A stretch of 64,000 nucleotides of DNA from contig DLNC01000019.1 in NCBI GenBank assembly GCA_002478265.1, positions 1-64,000 of the forward strand, read 5' to 3'. Of this stretch, positions 34,382 through 42,878 are shown one piece after another. Position numbers and translations under genes: made by a program. Every line of letters begins with the position of its first letter. Position 1 is the first letter of the stretch. The stretch is from Syntrophaceae bacterium UBA7520 (GTDB lineage Bacteria > Desulfobacterota > Syntrophia > Syntrophales > Smithellaceae). Under the pieces are notes generated by a model, which saw only the letters and a program-made list of their open reading frames with translations, was not told the origin of the DNA and made no database searches.

Positions 34382-35614
34382 CTATTCTATCACGGTATAC
34401 GCGGCTTCGCTTTGTTGCGTCAAATCAAGCCCGATGATTTCTTTTTCTTCTTCAACCCTCATACCCACAAGCGCATCGACTATTTTAAAAATGATAAAAG
34501 TCATCGTCACGGCAAAAGCCACCGCCACCAGAACCAGCAACCCCTGTACAAGAAACTGCTGCACATTACCGAAAAGCAGGCCATCCGCGCCGTTTTCGTT
34601 CAAAGCTTTCTGCGCGAAAATCCCCACGGCAATCGTGCCAAAAATTCCACCCACGCCATGCACACCGAAAGCGTCAAGCGAATCATCATACCCGATTTTT
34701 CCCTTGATTACCGCAACCGCAAGATAGCATATTGCTCCCGCCATTATGCCGATTGCCATAGCGCTCATCGGGCTCACAAAACCGCATGCGGGCGTGATTG
34801 CCACCAGACCGCCTATCGCGCCGGTGACCGCGCCGAGAATAGTTGGAGAACCGATGTGCCACCATTCCACCATGACCCAGGTCAAAGCGGCTGCGGCAGT
34901 GGCAATCTGCGTGGCAACCATTGCCTGAGCGGCCAAACCATTCGCGGCCAGGGAAGAGCCGGCGTTGAATCCAAACCAGCCGAACCACAAAAGAGCTCCT
35001 CCCAAAACAGTGAACGGCAGATTGTGCGGGCGAATCGGTTTATGATTATAACCAAGTCTTTTGCCCAGCATAATCGCCAAAACCAAAGCCGAAATTCCTG
35101 AACTGACATGAACAACAATGCCCCCGGCAAAATCCAGCGCGCCCAAAGCGGCCAGCCACCCGTTTTTATTCCATACCCAATGCGCGAGCGGATCATAGAC
35201 AAAAGTCGCCCAAAGAATCGTGAAAATCAGAAAGGCGGAAAATTTCATACGTTCGGCGAACGCTCCGATCATCAGAGCGGGCGTGATAATGGCGAACATC
35301 GCCTGAAAAAGCATGAAAGCGAAGTGAGGGATTGTCGCTGCGTAATCCGCGCTGGGCGCCGCTCCCACGCCCGCCAGCCCCATCCATTCCAGATTGCCGA
35401 TAATGCCGGAAATCGATGGACCGAAGGCCAGAGAATAACCGAAGAGCACCCACTGCAGGCTGATTACGCACATGATGATAAAGCACTGCATCAGAATCGA
35501 AAGGACGTTTTTTCTTCTGACCAGTCCGCCGTAAAAAAAAGCCAATCCCGGTATCGTCATCAGCAACACCAGGGCTGTCGCGGTCAAAACCCACGCTGTA
35601 TCTCCACTGTTCAT
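34382..35614 (-). CDS. amtB: ammonium transporter
   Basis: Amt/Mep/Rh channel, 410 residues with about 11 membrane helices. Conserved stretches are MTIPGLAFFYGGLVRRKNVL, DFAGGIVVHVSSGISALV (the twin-His pore region) and FGVHGVGGIFGTIAVGIFA with the second pore His. AGGAGG precedes the ATG. It is co-transcribed with glnK from a sigma-54-type promoter 51 bp upstream, so nitrogen limitation control through an NtrC-like activator is likely. Confidence 0.97.
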   Translation of the reverse strand: MNSGDTAWVLTATALVLLMTIPGLAFFYGGLVRRKNVLSILMQCFIIMCVISLQWVLFGYSLAFGPSISGIIGNLEWMGLAGVGAAPSADYAATIPHFAFMLFQAMFAIITPALMIGAFAERMKFSAFLIFTILWATFVYDPLAHWVWNKNGWLAALGALDFAGGIVVHVSSGISALVLAIMLGKRLGYNHKPIRPHNLPFTVLGGALLWFGWFGFNAGSSLAANGLAAQAMVATQIATAAAALTWVMVEWWHIGSPTILGAVTGAIGGLVAITPACGFVSPMSAMAIGIMAGAICYLAVAVIKGKIGYDDSLDAFGVHGVGGIFGTIAVGIFAQKALNENGADGLLFGNVQQFLVQGLLVLVAVAFAVTMTFIIFKIVDALVGMRVEEEKEIIGLDLTQQSEAAYTVIE

Positions 35615-35664
35615 AATAATTACCTCCTGAACTTTTTAATTTAAATTCGTCCGCCTTATGAAAT

Positions 35665-35680
35665 AGCAACGTCAATGCCA
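35665..35680 (-). promoter_or_regulatory. sigma-54 promoter of amtB-glnK
   Basis: On the minus strand the sequence TGGCATTGACGTTGCT has the -24 GG and -12 GC exactly ten bases apart and matches the consensus TGGCAC-N5-TTGCW at all but one position. It lies 51 bp before the amtB ATG. No clear NtrC palindrome was found in the 200 bp upstream. Confidence 0.75.
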
Positions 35681-35900
35681 AATACTTAAGCTGCCGATTA
35701 TATTAATTAATTCCCCGTGGGACATCTTAATTACAGCAAAAAGAATAAACAAAGACGTTTTGATAAACAGCATAAAGAACAATTTTGTTGCTTATTTTGC
35801 TGCCGGCAAGTTATGGGTCAATAATCAGCCTGCTTGACGCAAAAGGAAAAATATAATTCATATATTAAAAATTTTCGAAAACAAGGAAGGATGAAATCAC

Positions 35901-36221
35901 ATGAAGTGGGCTATTTTGATTTTGGCGGGAATATTCGAAGTCGGCTGGGCGATCGGATTAAAATACACTGCAGGCTTTACGAAACTCTGGCCTACAATTT
36001 GGACGGCGGTAGCTTTAATTGTCAGTCTTTTGCTTTTAGGCTTAGCCGTGAGAGATTTACCGGTCGGAACAGCTTATAGTGTCTGGGTGGGGGTGGGAGC
36101 CGCGGGAACGGTAATCCTGGGCATCGTGCTTCTCGGGGAATCTGCCAGTCCGGCACGCCTGATAAGCATTGGATTGATTATTGCCGGCATTATCGGCTTG
36201 CGTCTGGCAACCCCCGCTTGA
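35901..36221 (+). CDS. sugE: SMR family exporter, SugE/Gdx type
   Basis: Small multidrug-resistance family protein, 106 residues and four membrane helices. The sequence follows the SugE/Gdx branch: IFEVGWAIGLKYTAGFTKLW with the essential Glu in helix 1, LPVGTAYSVWVGVGA, and LLGESASPARLISIGLIIAG. Characterised Gdx proteins export guanidinium. AAGGAAGGA precedes the ATG. I looked for guanidine riboswitch features in the 286 bp upstream and saw none. Confidence 0.93.
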   Translation: MKWAILILAGIFEVGWAIGLKYTAGFTKLWPTIWTAVALIVSLLLLGLAVRDLPVGTAYSVWVGVGAAGTVILGIVLLGESASPARLISIGLIIAGIIGLRLATPA

Positions 36222-36303
36222 AAATAAGCCAAATTAACAAACACAAGATATATTCTTGTGTTAAAATTATTTGAATATAATACGTCAATAAGGAGTCAGC
36301 ATA

Positions 36304-36903
36304 ATGGAAATCAATATCTCCGCAGCACGCGTTGGCGGCGTGCGTTCAAATTTTCCGGGCATCAAACTTTACGCTTCGCCTGATGAGCTGACCATGAAAG
36401 TGCCCCTGCTGGGCGTTTACAAATTCACCCCCGGCGATATTATAAGTTTCGAGGATAATAAAGGTCTTTACGGCGCCAATGTTTTTATTAACCATAATGT
36501 GCTGGATTATCCGCAAAAAATTTCGCTCGATTACAAGGGCGGGGCGCACGCGCTGGCGCTTCTGCTTAATCAACACGGATTTATTCCCAAAGGCGTGGCG
36601 GGCGCGTCGCTTTTGAGAAAAGGCTTTCCCGCGCGCTGGTCTTTCATCATAACCGCCGTTTTGCTCTGGAACGGGATGCTTATCTACGGCAAGCTGCAAA
36701 ATCAATTTACTTTGTACAGCTTAATCGCCATTGCCGCCATGCTTTTGATAACGGCTTTTCTGCCGCGCTCTGCAGCGCTGCAAAAGCTAGCCCTGAAAGA
36801 CGGGCGACGGGTCGGAGAAATAAGACCAACGCTTAATTTATTGAAATTAGTAGCGGCGGTAATTTTTGTCGCTTCTCTTTTTTCTTTACTGCTGACACGA
36901 TAA
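36304..36903 (+). CDS. membrane protein of unknown function
   Basis: 199-residue protein I cannot assign. Residues 1-105 are soluble with a beta-rich pattern (LYASPDELTMKVPLLGVYKF, VLDYPQKISLDYKGG), then three hydrophobic helices follow (WSFIITAVLLWNGMLIYG, YSLIAIAAMLLITAFL, LLKLVAAVIFVASLFSLLL). AAGGAG lies before the ATG. The strong ribosome-binding site and codon pattern support a real gene. It lies between the SMR exporter and the diguanylate cyclase without overlap. Confidence 0.7.
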   Translation: MEINISAARVGGVRSNFPGIKLYASPDELTMKVPLLGVYKFTPGDIISFEDNKGLYGANVFINHNVLDYPQKISLDYKGGAHALALLLNQHGFIPKGVAGASLLRKGFPARWSFIITAVLLWNGMLIYGKLQNQFTLYSLIAIAAMLLITAFLPRSAALQKLALKDGRRVGEIRPTLNLLKLVAAVIFVASLFSLLLTR

Positions 36904-37028
36904 TGAAAAATGGGTAATCATAATTCTTTTTTGAATCCTCTCGCCCTAAAAATAGCGCGCGTGCCCTTTGTGGCGCGAGATGCATTCACGCTCACGTTGG
37001 CTGAAATAATCTGATCGGCAAAATAATT

Positions 37029-37931
37029 ATGGATCTTAATAAAATTCCTTACAGAAAAATCGTCGACAATCTCTACGATGGCTTGTATATTGTAAATAAA
37101 GAACGGGTAATCCAATACTGGAATAAAGCGGCCGAAAGAATATCCGGTTTTACGGCGGCAGAAGTTATCGGCAAATCGTGCGCGGATAAAATTCTTACTC
37201 ATGTAGACAAAGAAGGTCATGATCTGTGCGGTGGTTTGTGCCCGCTGGTTTTCACCGTCACAGAAGGTCAGGTTTGTGAGGCAGAAGTGTTTCTGCATCA
37301 TAAAGAAGGTCACCGCGTGCCTGTATTTGTCCGTACCGCTCCCCTCATCGGCAAAGACAATTCAATAATTGGAGCCGTTGAACTCTTTACCGACATGAGC
37401 AATTTTAAGGCGGATGAACTGAGGATAAAGGAACTGGAAGAGATGGCCCTGTTGGATAACTTAACGCGGCTTGCCAATCGAAACCATATCGAAAGAGAGC
37501 TAACGATGAGACTGGAAGAAAGCAAAAGATTTAACGTTCGGTTCGGCATCATCTTCTTGGACATAGATCATTTTAAAAAGGTCAATGACACATACGGTCA
37601 TGACATGGGCGACCGAGTTTTAAAGTTCGTTGCGGACACTTTAGCGAAAAACATCAGGCCTTTCGATCTGGTCGGGCGTTGGGGAGGTGAAGAATTTATA
37701 GCAATCATCCGAAACGCCAACGAAAATGTCCTCATTGAACTGAGTAACCGGCTGCGAATGCTGGTCGAAAAATCTTATATTGTATTGGCGGACGATAAAC
37801 TCAATGTAACCATTTCTATTGGCACAACAATTGTTCGCGGCGATGACGACATAAATTCGATTATTAAAAGAGCGGATGAACTTCTCTATCAAAGCAAAAG
37901 AGCCGGAAGAAATCGCCTGACCTTTGGCTAA
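37029..37931 (+). CDS. PAS-GGDEF diguanylate cyclase
   Basis: Cytoplasmic diguanylate cyclase of 300 residues. An N-terminal PAS domain (NLYDGLYIVNKERVIQYWNK, ISGFTAAEVIGKSC) with its own Cys residues is followed by a GGDEF domain from about residue 140. The active-site motif is GGEEF (WGGEEFIAIIR), and RPFD five residues before it is an intact I-site, so product inhibition by c-di-GMP is expected. No membrane segments are present, so the signal is intracellular (redox or ligand via PAS). The ribosome-binding site is weak. Confidence 0.93.
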   Translation: MDLNKIPYRKIVDNLYDGLYIVNKERVIQYWNKAAERISGFTAAEVIGKSCADKILTHVDKEGHDLCGGLCPLVFTVTEGQVCEAEVFLHHKEGHRVPVFVRTAPLIGKDNSIIGAVELFTDMSNFKADELRIKELEEMALLDNLTRLANRNHIERELTMRLEESKRFNVRFGIIFLDIDHFKKVNDTYGHDMGDRVLKFVADTLAKNIRPFDLVGRWGGEEFIAIIRNANENVLIELSNRLRMLVEKSYIVLADDKLNVTISIGTTIVRGDDDINSIIKRADELLYQSKRAGRNRLTFG

Positions 37932-38000
37932 GACAGCTATGTTCCTATCAGGCATCCGCGCTTCCGATGGCTTTGCAGCGGACTGTATGGGATTACCCTT

Positions 38001-38777
38001 TTACTTCAGTTTGTAAATTTGAGCCCGGCAGATTTCCTGAAAACCGATGCGCCGGTAAACTTTCTCACCCGCTGGTGTTGCTTGCAGAATGACTTTCTTG
38101 TGGCCGGCGTCTTTTGCTGCGCGCATTGCCGCCAAAGTCACATGAAAACCGAGTCCCTTGTTGCGAAACTCAGGTAAAGTGGCGACATAATAAATGCCCG
38201 CCGTTTCCTTATCTGTAAAAAGCAAAGACGTGGCTGCCGGGTTACCGTCAACATATACCAGAAATAGTTTTTGCGCCCGCCGATTGCTTTGCGCAAACGA
38301 CAAGACAAAAGCGTTGTATTCGTCGCGCGTGCGCTCGGGCATTTGAAAACCGCGAAAGGAAATATCCGCCCATAAAGGCAAATCTTTGTTGCTTTTGACT
38401 TCCGACACGGTAATTTGCGCGGGAATATTTTCCTCAAGCGCCTTAATATCCAAATCCGCCACCATGCAGGGAATTTGCGCAATCAGATCCATCCCCGCTG
38501 CGGCCAGCAAGTCCCTGGTCCGGGGCGTATCGCCGCGCGGATACAACCACCACCAGAAGCGAAGATTAAGATTGTGGTAATATTCTTTTATTTCCTCAAT
38601 TGCCTCCGCGTTGTCTGCAAAAAGCGGTTTTTCATTCCAGACCCAGTTAAAATCGGAGATCGACACGCCGGTGTGCATCGAGCACACGGCATCTTTCTGC
38701 CGGAAGGACGCGTTGAGGCCGCCCCAATAGCGCCCGACGGCGAAAAAATTTTTTTCGGCATGGTCAAGGTTATTCAT
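38001..38777 (-). CDS. GNAT family N-acetyltransferase
   Basis: About 258 residues: an N-terminal domain of GNAT-related fold (VGRYWGGLNASFRQ) and a C-terminal catalytic GNAT domain with AGIYYVATLPEFRNKGLGFH (the R/K-G-L-G acetyl-CoA loop) and the final KVYRRIGFQEICRAQIY. The acceptor is unknown. The ATG at 38777 fits the N-terminus of related proteins; an upstream ATG at 38819 adds a Cys/Ser-rich leader unlike a protein start. It lies just before a small coiled-coil gene on the same strand. Confidence 0.85.
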   Translation of the reverse strand: MNNLDHAEKNFFAVGRYWGGLNASFRQKDAVCSMHTGVSISDFNWVWNEKPLFADNAEAIEEIKEYYHNLNLRFWWWLYPRGDTPRTRDLLAAAGMDLIAQIPCMVADLDIKALEENIPAQITVSEVKSNKDLPLWADISFRGFQMPERTRDEYNAFVLSFAQSNRRAQKLFLVYVDGNPAATSLLFTDKETAGIYYVATLPEFRNKGLGFHVTLAAMRAAKDAGHKKVILQATPAGEKVYRRIGFQEICRAQIYKLK

Positions 38778-38840
38778 GCAACTATCCACGCACGACGTGC
38801 TTCGCCGTCCGACAGTCAAAAAATTTCAGAAGATATTTTT

Positions 38841-39119
38841 TTACTTTTTAAAACGGGCCTTGGCCTTATCCAGAGACTTCTTGAAAATATTCCAGGCGCC
38901 CTCCACCCCTTCTTTCAAATCTTTCCAGGAAGATTCGCTGGCGTCCTGGATTTCCGCCAGCTTGGTTCTAGCCGCGTCATAACGCTCGCGCAATGTTTTG
39001 ATTTGCGCGTCATACTCATCCTTGGTCTTTTTCGCCTTGGCCTCCAGCTTATCAATATCGGCGCTCCATTTATCAATCTTTGTTTTCAGCTTCGCCACAT
39101 ACGCGTCTTTCTTTTCCAT
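38841..39119 (-). CDS. sll1863-type coiled-coil stress protein
   Basis: 92-residue, almost fully helical, highly charged protein. KLKTKIDKWSADIDKLEAKA and the later ASESSWKDLKEGVEGAW match a family of small coiled-coil proteins named after cyanobacterial Sll1863 and linked to stress. No signal peptide or membrane segment. AAGGAGGGAG lies before the ATG. It lies 30 bp downstream of pdxT on the same strand and could be the last or an independent gene of that group. Confidence 0.75.
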   Translation of the reverse strand: MEKKDAYVAKLKTKIDKWSADIDKLEAKAKKTKDEYDAQIKTLRERYDAARTKLAEIQDASESSWKDLKEGVEGAWNIFKKSLDKAKARFKK

Positions 39120-39149
39120 ATCGCTCCCTCCTTTTTACTGAAACAAAAA

Positions 39150-39824
39150 TCAGACAATCCGCGCCAGCCTTGTCCAGCTGTGTGTTTGCCAACGCGGATC
39201 AATGCTGCCGGAAGCGCTTACCGCTGATTTTATGCCGCATTTTTGCGCAAAATATCGATGCAGCGCCAGGCAGCCGGTCAGTTCCGGATGAAAAACGGTA
39301 ACCAGAATATTATCATCCTCCGCGGCGGCGATGTAATCATCCATTCTCAGCAATATCCTGACATCAGGGCCGACGCGCAGAATTTTGGGCGCGCGAATAA
39401 AAGTCAAGGGAATGGACTCAGCAGCGACTTGCGGCATCACTGCCTCTGCGGCAAAGCTGTCCAGCTGCGAGCCGAAGCCATTGCGCTCGATTTCCATATC
39501 CATCAGCCCCAAACACGTCTCTTCATTGACAATTTTTTTGGCCAGAAGAATCGCCCCGGCGCAAGTGCCCCAGATTTTCATGCCGCGCTGATAATGCCGC
39601 ACAATAACTTCCTGGAGGCCAAAAATTGACAGCAGGCGCTTCAGGCAGGTGCTTTCGCCGCCGGGAATAATTAAACCTGCTAAATCGTTAAAATCATTTT
39701 CTTCCTTCACTCGGCGGCCGGTAATGCCCAGGCGCTCTAAATGATCCAGGTGCTCATAAACCCCGCCCTGCAGATCGAGCACACCGATTACCGCGGGAGT
39801 GTCTTTTACCAGATGCAATGACAT
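39150..39824 (-). CDS. pdxT: pyridoxal 5'-phosphate synthase glutaminase subunit
   Basis: Class I glutaminase that releases ammonia from glutamine and channels it to PdxS for vitamin B6 synthesis; 224 residues. Motifs: VIGVLDLQGGVYEHLDHLER, LIIPGGESTCL, the nucleophile in WGTCAGAILLAKK, and the His-Glu pair in TVFHPELTG. The N-terminus is extended by about ten residues over the common form. It starts 11 bp after the pdxS stop on the minus strand, forming a pdxST operon. Confidence 0.96.
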   Translation of the reverse strand: MSLHLVKDTPAVIGVLDLQGGVYEHLDHLERLGITGRRVKEENDFNDLAGLIIPGGESTCLKRLLSIFGLQEVIVRHYQRGMKIWGTCAGAILLAKKIVNEETCLGLMDMEIERNGFGSQLDSFAAEAVMPQVAAESIPLTFIRAPKILRVGPDVRILLRMDDYIAAAEDDNILVTVFHPELTGCLALHRYFAQKCGIKSAVSASGSIDPRWQTHSWTRLARIV

Positions 39825-39835
39825 ATTTTTGAAAT

Positions 39836-40717
39836 TTACCAGCCGCGTCCCGCCAGAAGTTGTTCGGGAGGAATCTGTCCTATTTCGAGGCCGGGCATCG
39901 CTTCGCCCAATCCCATCGAGGCCTCCAGCACTTTTTGGGGGTCATTGAAGTAAGCGGTCGCCTTGACTATTGCCTTGGCGCGCAGCGCCGGATCCGCCGA
40001 TTTAAAAATGCCGGAACCCACAAAAATTCCGTCGCAGCCCAGCTGCATCATCATCGCCGCGTCCGCGGGCGTGGCAATGCCGCCCGCAGCGAAGTTCACC
40101 ACCGGCAAGCGACCGAGCTCTTTGACTTTAAGCGTCAGTTCATAAGGCAGTCCGTTTGCTTTGGCAAAACCGGTTACTTCTTCCTTGGGCATTTCCGCAA
40201 GCTGGCGGATTTCGCGGTTCATTGTTCGCATATGGCGCACGGCTTCCACCACGTTGCCTGTCCCTGCTTCACCCTTGGTACGGATCATGGCCGCGCCTTC
40301 GGCAATACGCCTAAGCGCTTCGCCGAGGTTGCGCGCACCGCAGACAAAAGGAATCTTAAATTTTGTTTTATCGATATGGCACTCTTCATCCGCCGGAGTA
40401 AGAACTTCACTCTCATCGATGTAATCAATCTTCAGCGCTTCCAGAATCTGCGCCTCGACAAAATGGCCGATGCGCGCCTTGGCCATCACCGGAATCGAAA
40501 CAGCTTTTTTAATTTCGGCAATCATCGCCGGATCGGACATACGCGCTACGCCGCCATCTTTCCGAATATCGGCCGGCACGCGCTCGAGTGCCATCACCGC
40601 CACGGCACCGGCTTCCTCGGCGATTTTTGCCTGTTCCACATTGGTTACATCCATGATGACGCCGCCCTTGAGCATCTGCGCCAGCTGGATATTTAATTCA
40701 TGCCTTTTGGTGTCCAA
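39836..40717 (-). CDS. pdxS: pyridoxal 5'-phosphate synthase, PdxS subunit
   Basis: PLP synthase lyase subunit, 293 residues, a TIM barrel making PLP from ribose 5-phosphate, glyceraldehyde 3-phosphate and ammonia. Canonical stretches are QLAQMLKGGVIMDVTN, the catalytic Lys in VMAKARIGHFVEAQI, IRTKGEAGTGNVVEAV and PVVNFAAGGIATPADAAMMM. The start is TTG at 40717 with GGAGGCG upstream. It is the first gene of the pdxST pair. Confidence 0.97.
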   Translation of the reverse strand: MDTKRHELNIQLAQMLKGGVIMDVTNVEQAKIAEEAGAVAVMALERVPADIRKDGGVARMSDPAMIAEIKKAVSIPVMAKARIGHFVEAQILEALKIDYIDESEVLTPADEECHIDKTKFKIPFVCGARNLGEALRRIAEGAAMIRTKGEAGTGNVVEAVRHMRTMNREIRQLAEMPKEEVTGFAKANGLPYELTLKVKELGRLPVVNFAAGGIATPADAAMMMQLGCDGIFVGSGIFKSADPALRAKAIVKATAYFNDPQKVLEASMGLGEAMPGLEIGQIPPEQLLAGRGW

Positions 40718-40844
40718 TTATATCGCCTCCTAACTAATCCTTAACGTAAAAATCTTAATACTTAACATTGTTTTTGTATAGTGAAATATTTGATGGTAAT
40801 TTATGAAACCAGACGCCGTTCGTCAAGGATATTCAGGCGTTTTG

Positions 40845-41624
40845 CTACCAGATATTTCTTACCTTAATGCCGCGCTCTGCCAAAAAATGCTTTATTCCCG
40901 CGATGGTATACGTTTTGTAATGCACCATCGAGGCGATAAGCGCCGCGTCCGCCTTGCCCGCCGTCAGGACTTCCGCCAGATGTTCGGGCTTGCCCGCGCC
41001 ACCGGAGGCAATTACCGGAATTTTCACGCTTTCGGAGATAAGTCTTGTTAAATTCAATTCGTAGCCGTCCTGCGTGCCGTCGGCGTCGATGGAATTAAGG
41101 CAAATTTCACCCGCGCCGAGGTTTTGGGCTTCTTTGGCCCACCACAGCGCGTCCAGGCCGGTATAAACGCGACCTCCTTCCACGACGATCTCGTAACTGG
41201 AGGGAGTTTTTTTGCTTTGCTCCACTTTTTTCACATCCATTCCCAAAACCACGCACTGGCTGCCGAAAGCTTTAGCGCCCTGCGTGATAATTTGCGGATT
41301 TTCCACCGCCGCGGAATTGACGCTTATCTTTTCCGCGCCCGCCCCAATTACTTTGCGCATGTCTTCCAGATTGCGGATGCCTCCCCCTACGGAAAAGGGA
41401 ATGAATATTGTTTCCGCCACGCGCCGCACCACCTCAATCATGATATCGCGCTTGTCGGATGATGCCGTAATATCATAGAAAACTATTTCATCCGCTCCCT
41501 GTTCGTAATACTGGCGCGCCGCTTCCACCGGATCGCCAATGTCCACATTGCCTTTAAACTTAATGCCCTTGGTGAGCTTTCCCGCGCGCACATCCAGACA
41601 GGGGATTATCCTCTTGGAAATCAT
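40845..41624 (-). CDS. hisF: imidazole glycerol phosphate synthase, cyclase subunit
   Basis: HisF TIM barrel of 259 residues that with HisH makes imidazole glycerol phosphate and AICAR. Motifs: RIIPCLDVRAGKLTKGIKF with the catalytic Asp, VGGGIRNLEDM, SIDADGTQDGYEL with the second Asp, and IASGGAGKPEHL. The ATG at 41624 has GGAGGGG five bases before it and overlaps the hisH stop by 4 bp, so I prefer it to an ATG four codons upstream. The his genes are thus split between this locus and 24-27 kb. Confidence 0.96.
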   Translation of the reverse strand: MISKRIIPCLDVRAGKLTKGIKFKGNVDIGDPVEAARQYYEQGADEIVFYDITASSDKRDIMIEVVRRVAETIFIPFSVGGGIRNLEDMRKVIGAGAEKISVNSAAVENPQIITQGAKAFGSQCVVLGMDVKKVEQSKKTPSSYEIVVEGGRVYTGLDALWWAKEAQNLGAGEICLNSIDADGTQDGYELNLTRLISESVKIPVIASGGAGKPEHLAEVLTAGKADAALIASMVHYKTYTIAGIKHFLAERGIKVRNIW

Positions 41625-42247
41625 TTTCCCCTCCACGCGCAGAAGTTTTTCAAAAGCTGCAATCCGGGCCGGCCGCTTTTTTCCGGATGGAACTGCACGG
41701 CCACCAAGTTTTTAAAAGTCAAAGCGGAGCAGAAATTTATGCCGTATTCGGTCACGCCTAAAACCACCGCTTCTTCCGCGGGCGCGGGGTAATAGGAATG
41801 CACAAAATAAAACTCCGCTTCCGGCGCAATCCCTTCAAAAACCGGATGCTTGCGTCGTAAAACAACGCTGTTCCAGCCCATGTGCGGAATCTTCAGCGCC
41901 CGGTCGCCGCAAGTCAGCTTATCCGGAAAACGCCGCGTTACTCCTTTCACCAAACCAATGCAGTCCGTGTTATTTTCCTCGCTATGCTCCAAAATTATCT
42001 GCGTGCCCAGGCAGATGCCGAGCATAGGCTTGCCTGCGGCAAAACAATTTTTCAGCGCCACGTCCAGTTTTTGCGGACGCAGATAAGCCATGGCTTCGCC
42101 CGCCGCGCCCACGCCGGGAAAAATAATATGCGAAGCCTCTTTGAGCTTTTTCTCATCATCGGTAATAACAAAATTCCCGCCGATATTTTCCAGCGCCCGC
42201 GCGACACTGGTAATGTTTCCGGCATTATAATCAATAATCGCGATCAT
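41621..42247 (-). CDS. hisH: imidazole glycerol phosphate synthase, glutaminase subunit
   Basis: HisH class I amidotransferase, 208 residues, feeding ammonia to HisF. Motifs: IAIIDYNAGNITSVARALE, IIFPGVGAAGEAM, the nucleophile in LGICLGTQIILEHSEE and the His-Glu pair in VAVQFHPEKSGRPGLQLL. It overlaps hisF by 4 bp. A gene for a membrane protein of unknown role ends 15 bp upstream of its start and may share the transcript. Confidence 0.96.
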   Translation of the reverse strand: MIAIIDYNAGNITSVARALENIGGNFVITDDEKKLKEASHIIFPGVGAAGEAMAYLRPQKLDVALKNCFAAGKPMLGICLGTQIILEHSEENNTDCIGLVKGVTRRFPDKLTCGDRALKIPHMGWNSVVLRRKHPVFEGIAPEAEFYFVHSYYPAPAEEAVVLGVTEYGINFCSALTFKNLVAVQFHPEKSGRPGLQLLKNFCAWRGK

Positions 42248-42262
42248 ATGGTTAAAATGACC

Positions 42263-42814
42263 TTATCTTTCCGCAATTTTGATTCCCAGGCGCGCGCATA
42301 AATCGTCTACCTGCTTTATCTGCTGCGGTGTAAAGAAAATCCCGTGCGGCGCGAGATCATAAACTTTGGGCCACACGCCTTTATTATTCACCAAAAGCAG
42401 GGTAGCGCCGTGCTTTTGGCCGGAAAATAAAAAATTATTCAAATCGGGAGAGACATGCCAACTGTACTCGTCAATGTCCTGCCATAACTGGGCGAAGGAA
42501 GGCTCCACAAACAGGCCTTTTCCCGTCACCACAAGAATTTTGCCCTTTCTGCGCTTCATCATGTAAAGCGTGAAAACCAGCGCCGCCCCAAAAAACAAAA
42601 ACATCCCCACCAGAACAATTTGCTGCTCTTTTGTCTTGTCTTTCAACATCCTGATTAAGTCTTGATGATAAACAAACAAAAGCGCGACAAGCAAAAGAAG
42701 AAAGAGCTTGAGCGCCCCTTCTCCTCGGGCGTGTTGAGCTTCTATCCGCAGCGCTTCCGGCGCCGTGCGGATTTCCTCAATTTTTTCCTGATTCTTTTTT
42801 GTGCCAATAAACAT
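42263..42814 (-). CDS. membrane protein of unknown function upstream of hisH
   Basis: 183 residues; not recognised. A charged N-terminus (about 30 residues, KKNQEKIEEIRTAPEALRIE) is followed by two hydrophobic helices (ALKLFLLLLVALLFVYH and IVLVGMFLFFGAALVFTLY), then a soluble domain of about 85 residues with a beta-rich pattern (KGKILVVTGKGLFVE, HGATLLLVNNKGVW) that resembles the PH-like or YcxB-like fold of small membrane proteins. The ribosome-binding site is weak. It lies 15 bp before hisH. Confidence 0.65.
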   Translation of the reverse strand: MFIGTKKNQEKIEEIRTAPEALRIEAQHARGEGALKLFLLLLVALLFVYHQDLIRMLKDKTKEQQIVLVGMFLFFGAALVFTLYMMKRRKGKILVVTGKGLFVEPSFAQLWQDIDEYSWHVSPDLNNFLFSGQKHGATLLLVNNKGVWPKVYDLAPHGIFFTPQQIKQVDDLCARLGIKIAER

Positions 42815-42878
42815 GTCTTAAAAATATTCCGCCAAAGCTGCACGGTATGTAGCAATTTTTATGCGCGGCTGGCAATAT

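Noticed and set aside
35615..35900. Possible guanidine riboswitch before the SugE/Gdx gene
   Set aside because: None of the conserved motifs of the ykkC, mini-ykkC or guanidine-III classes could be found.
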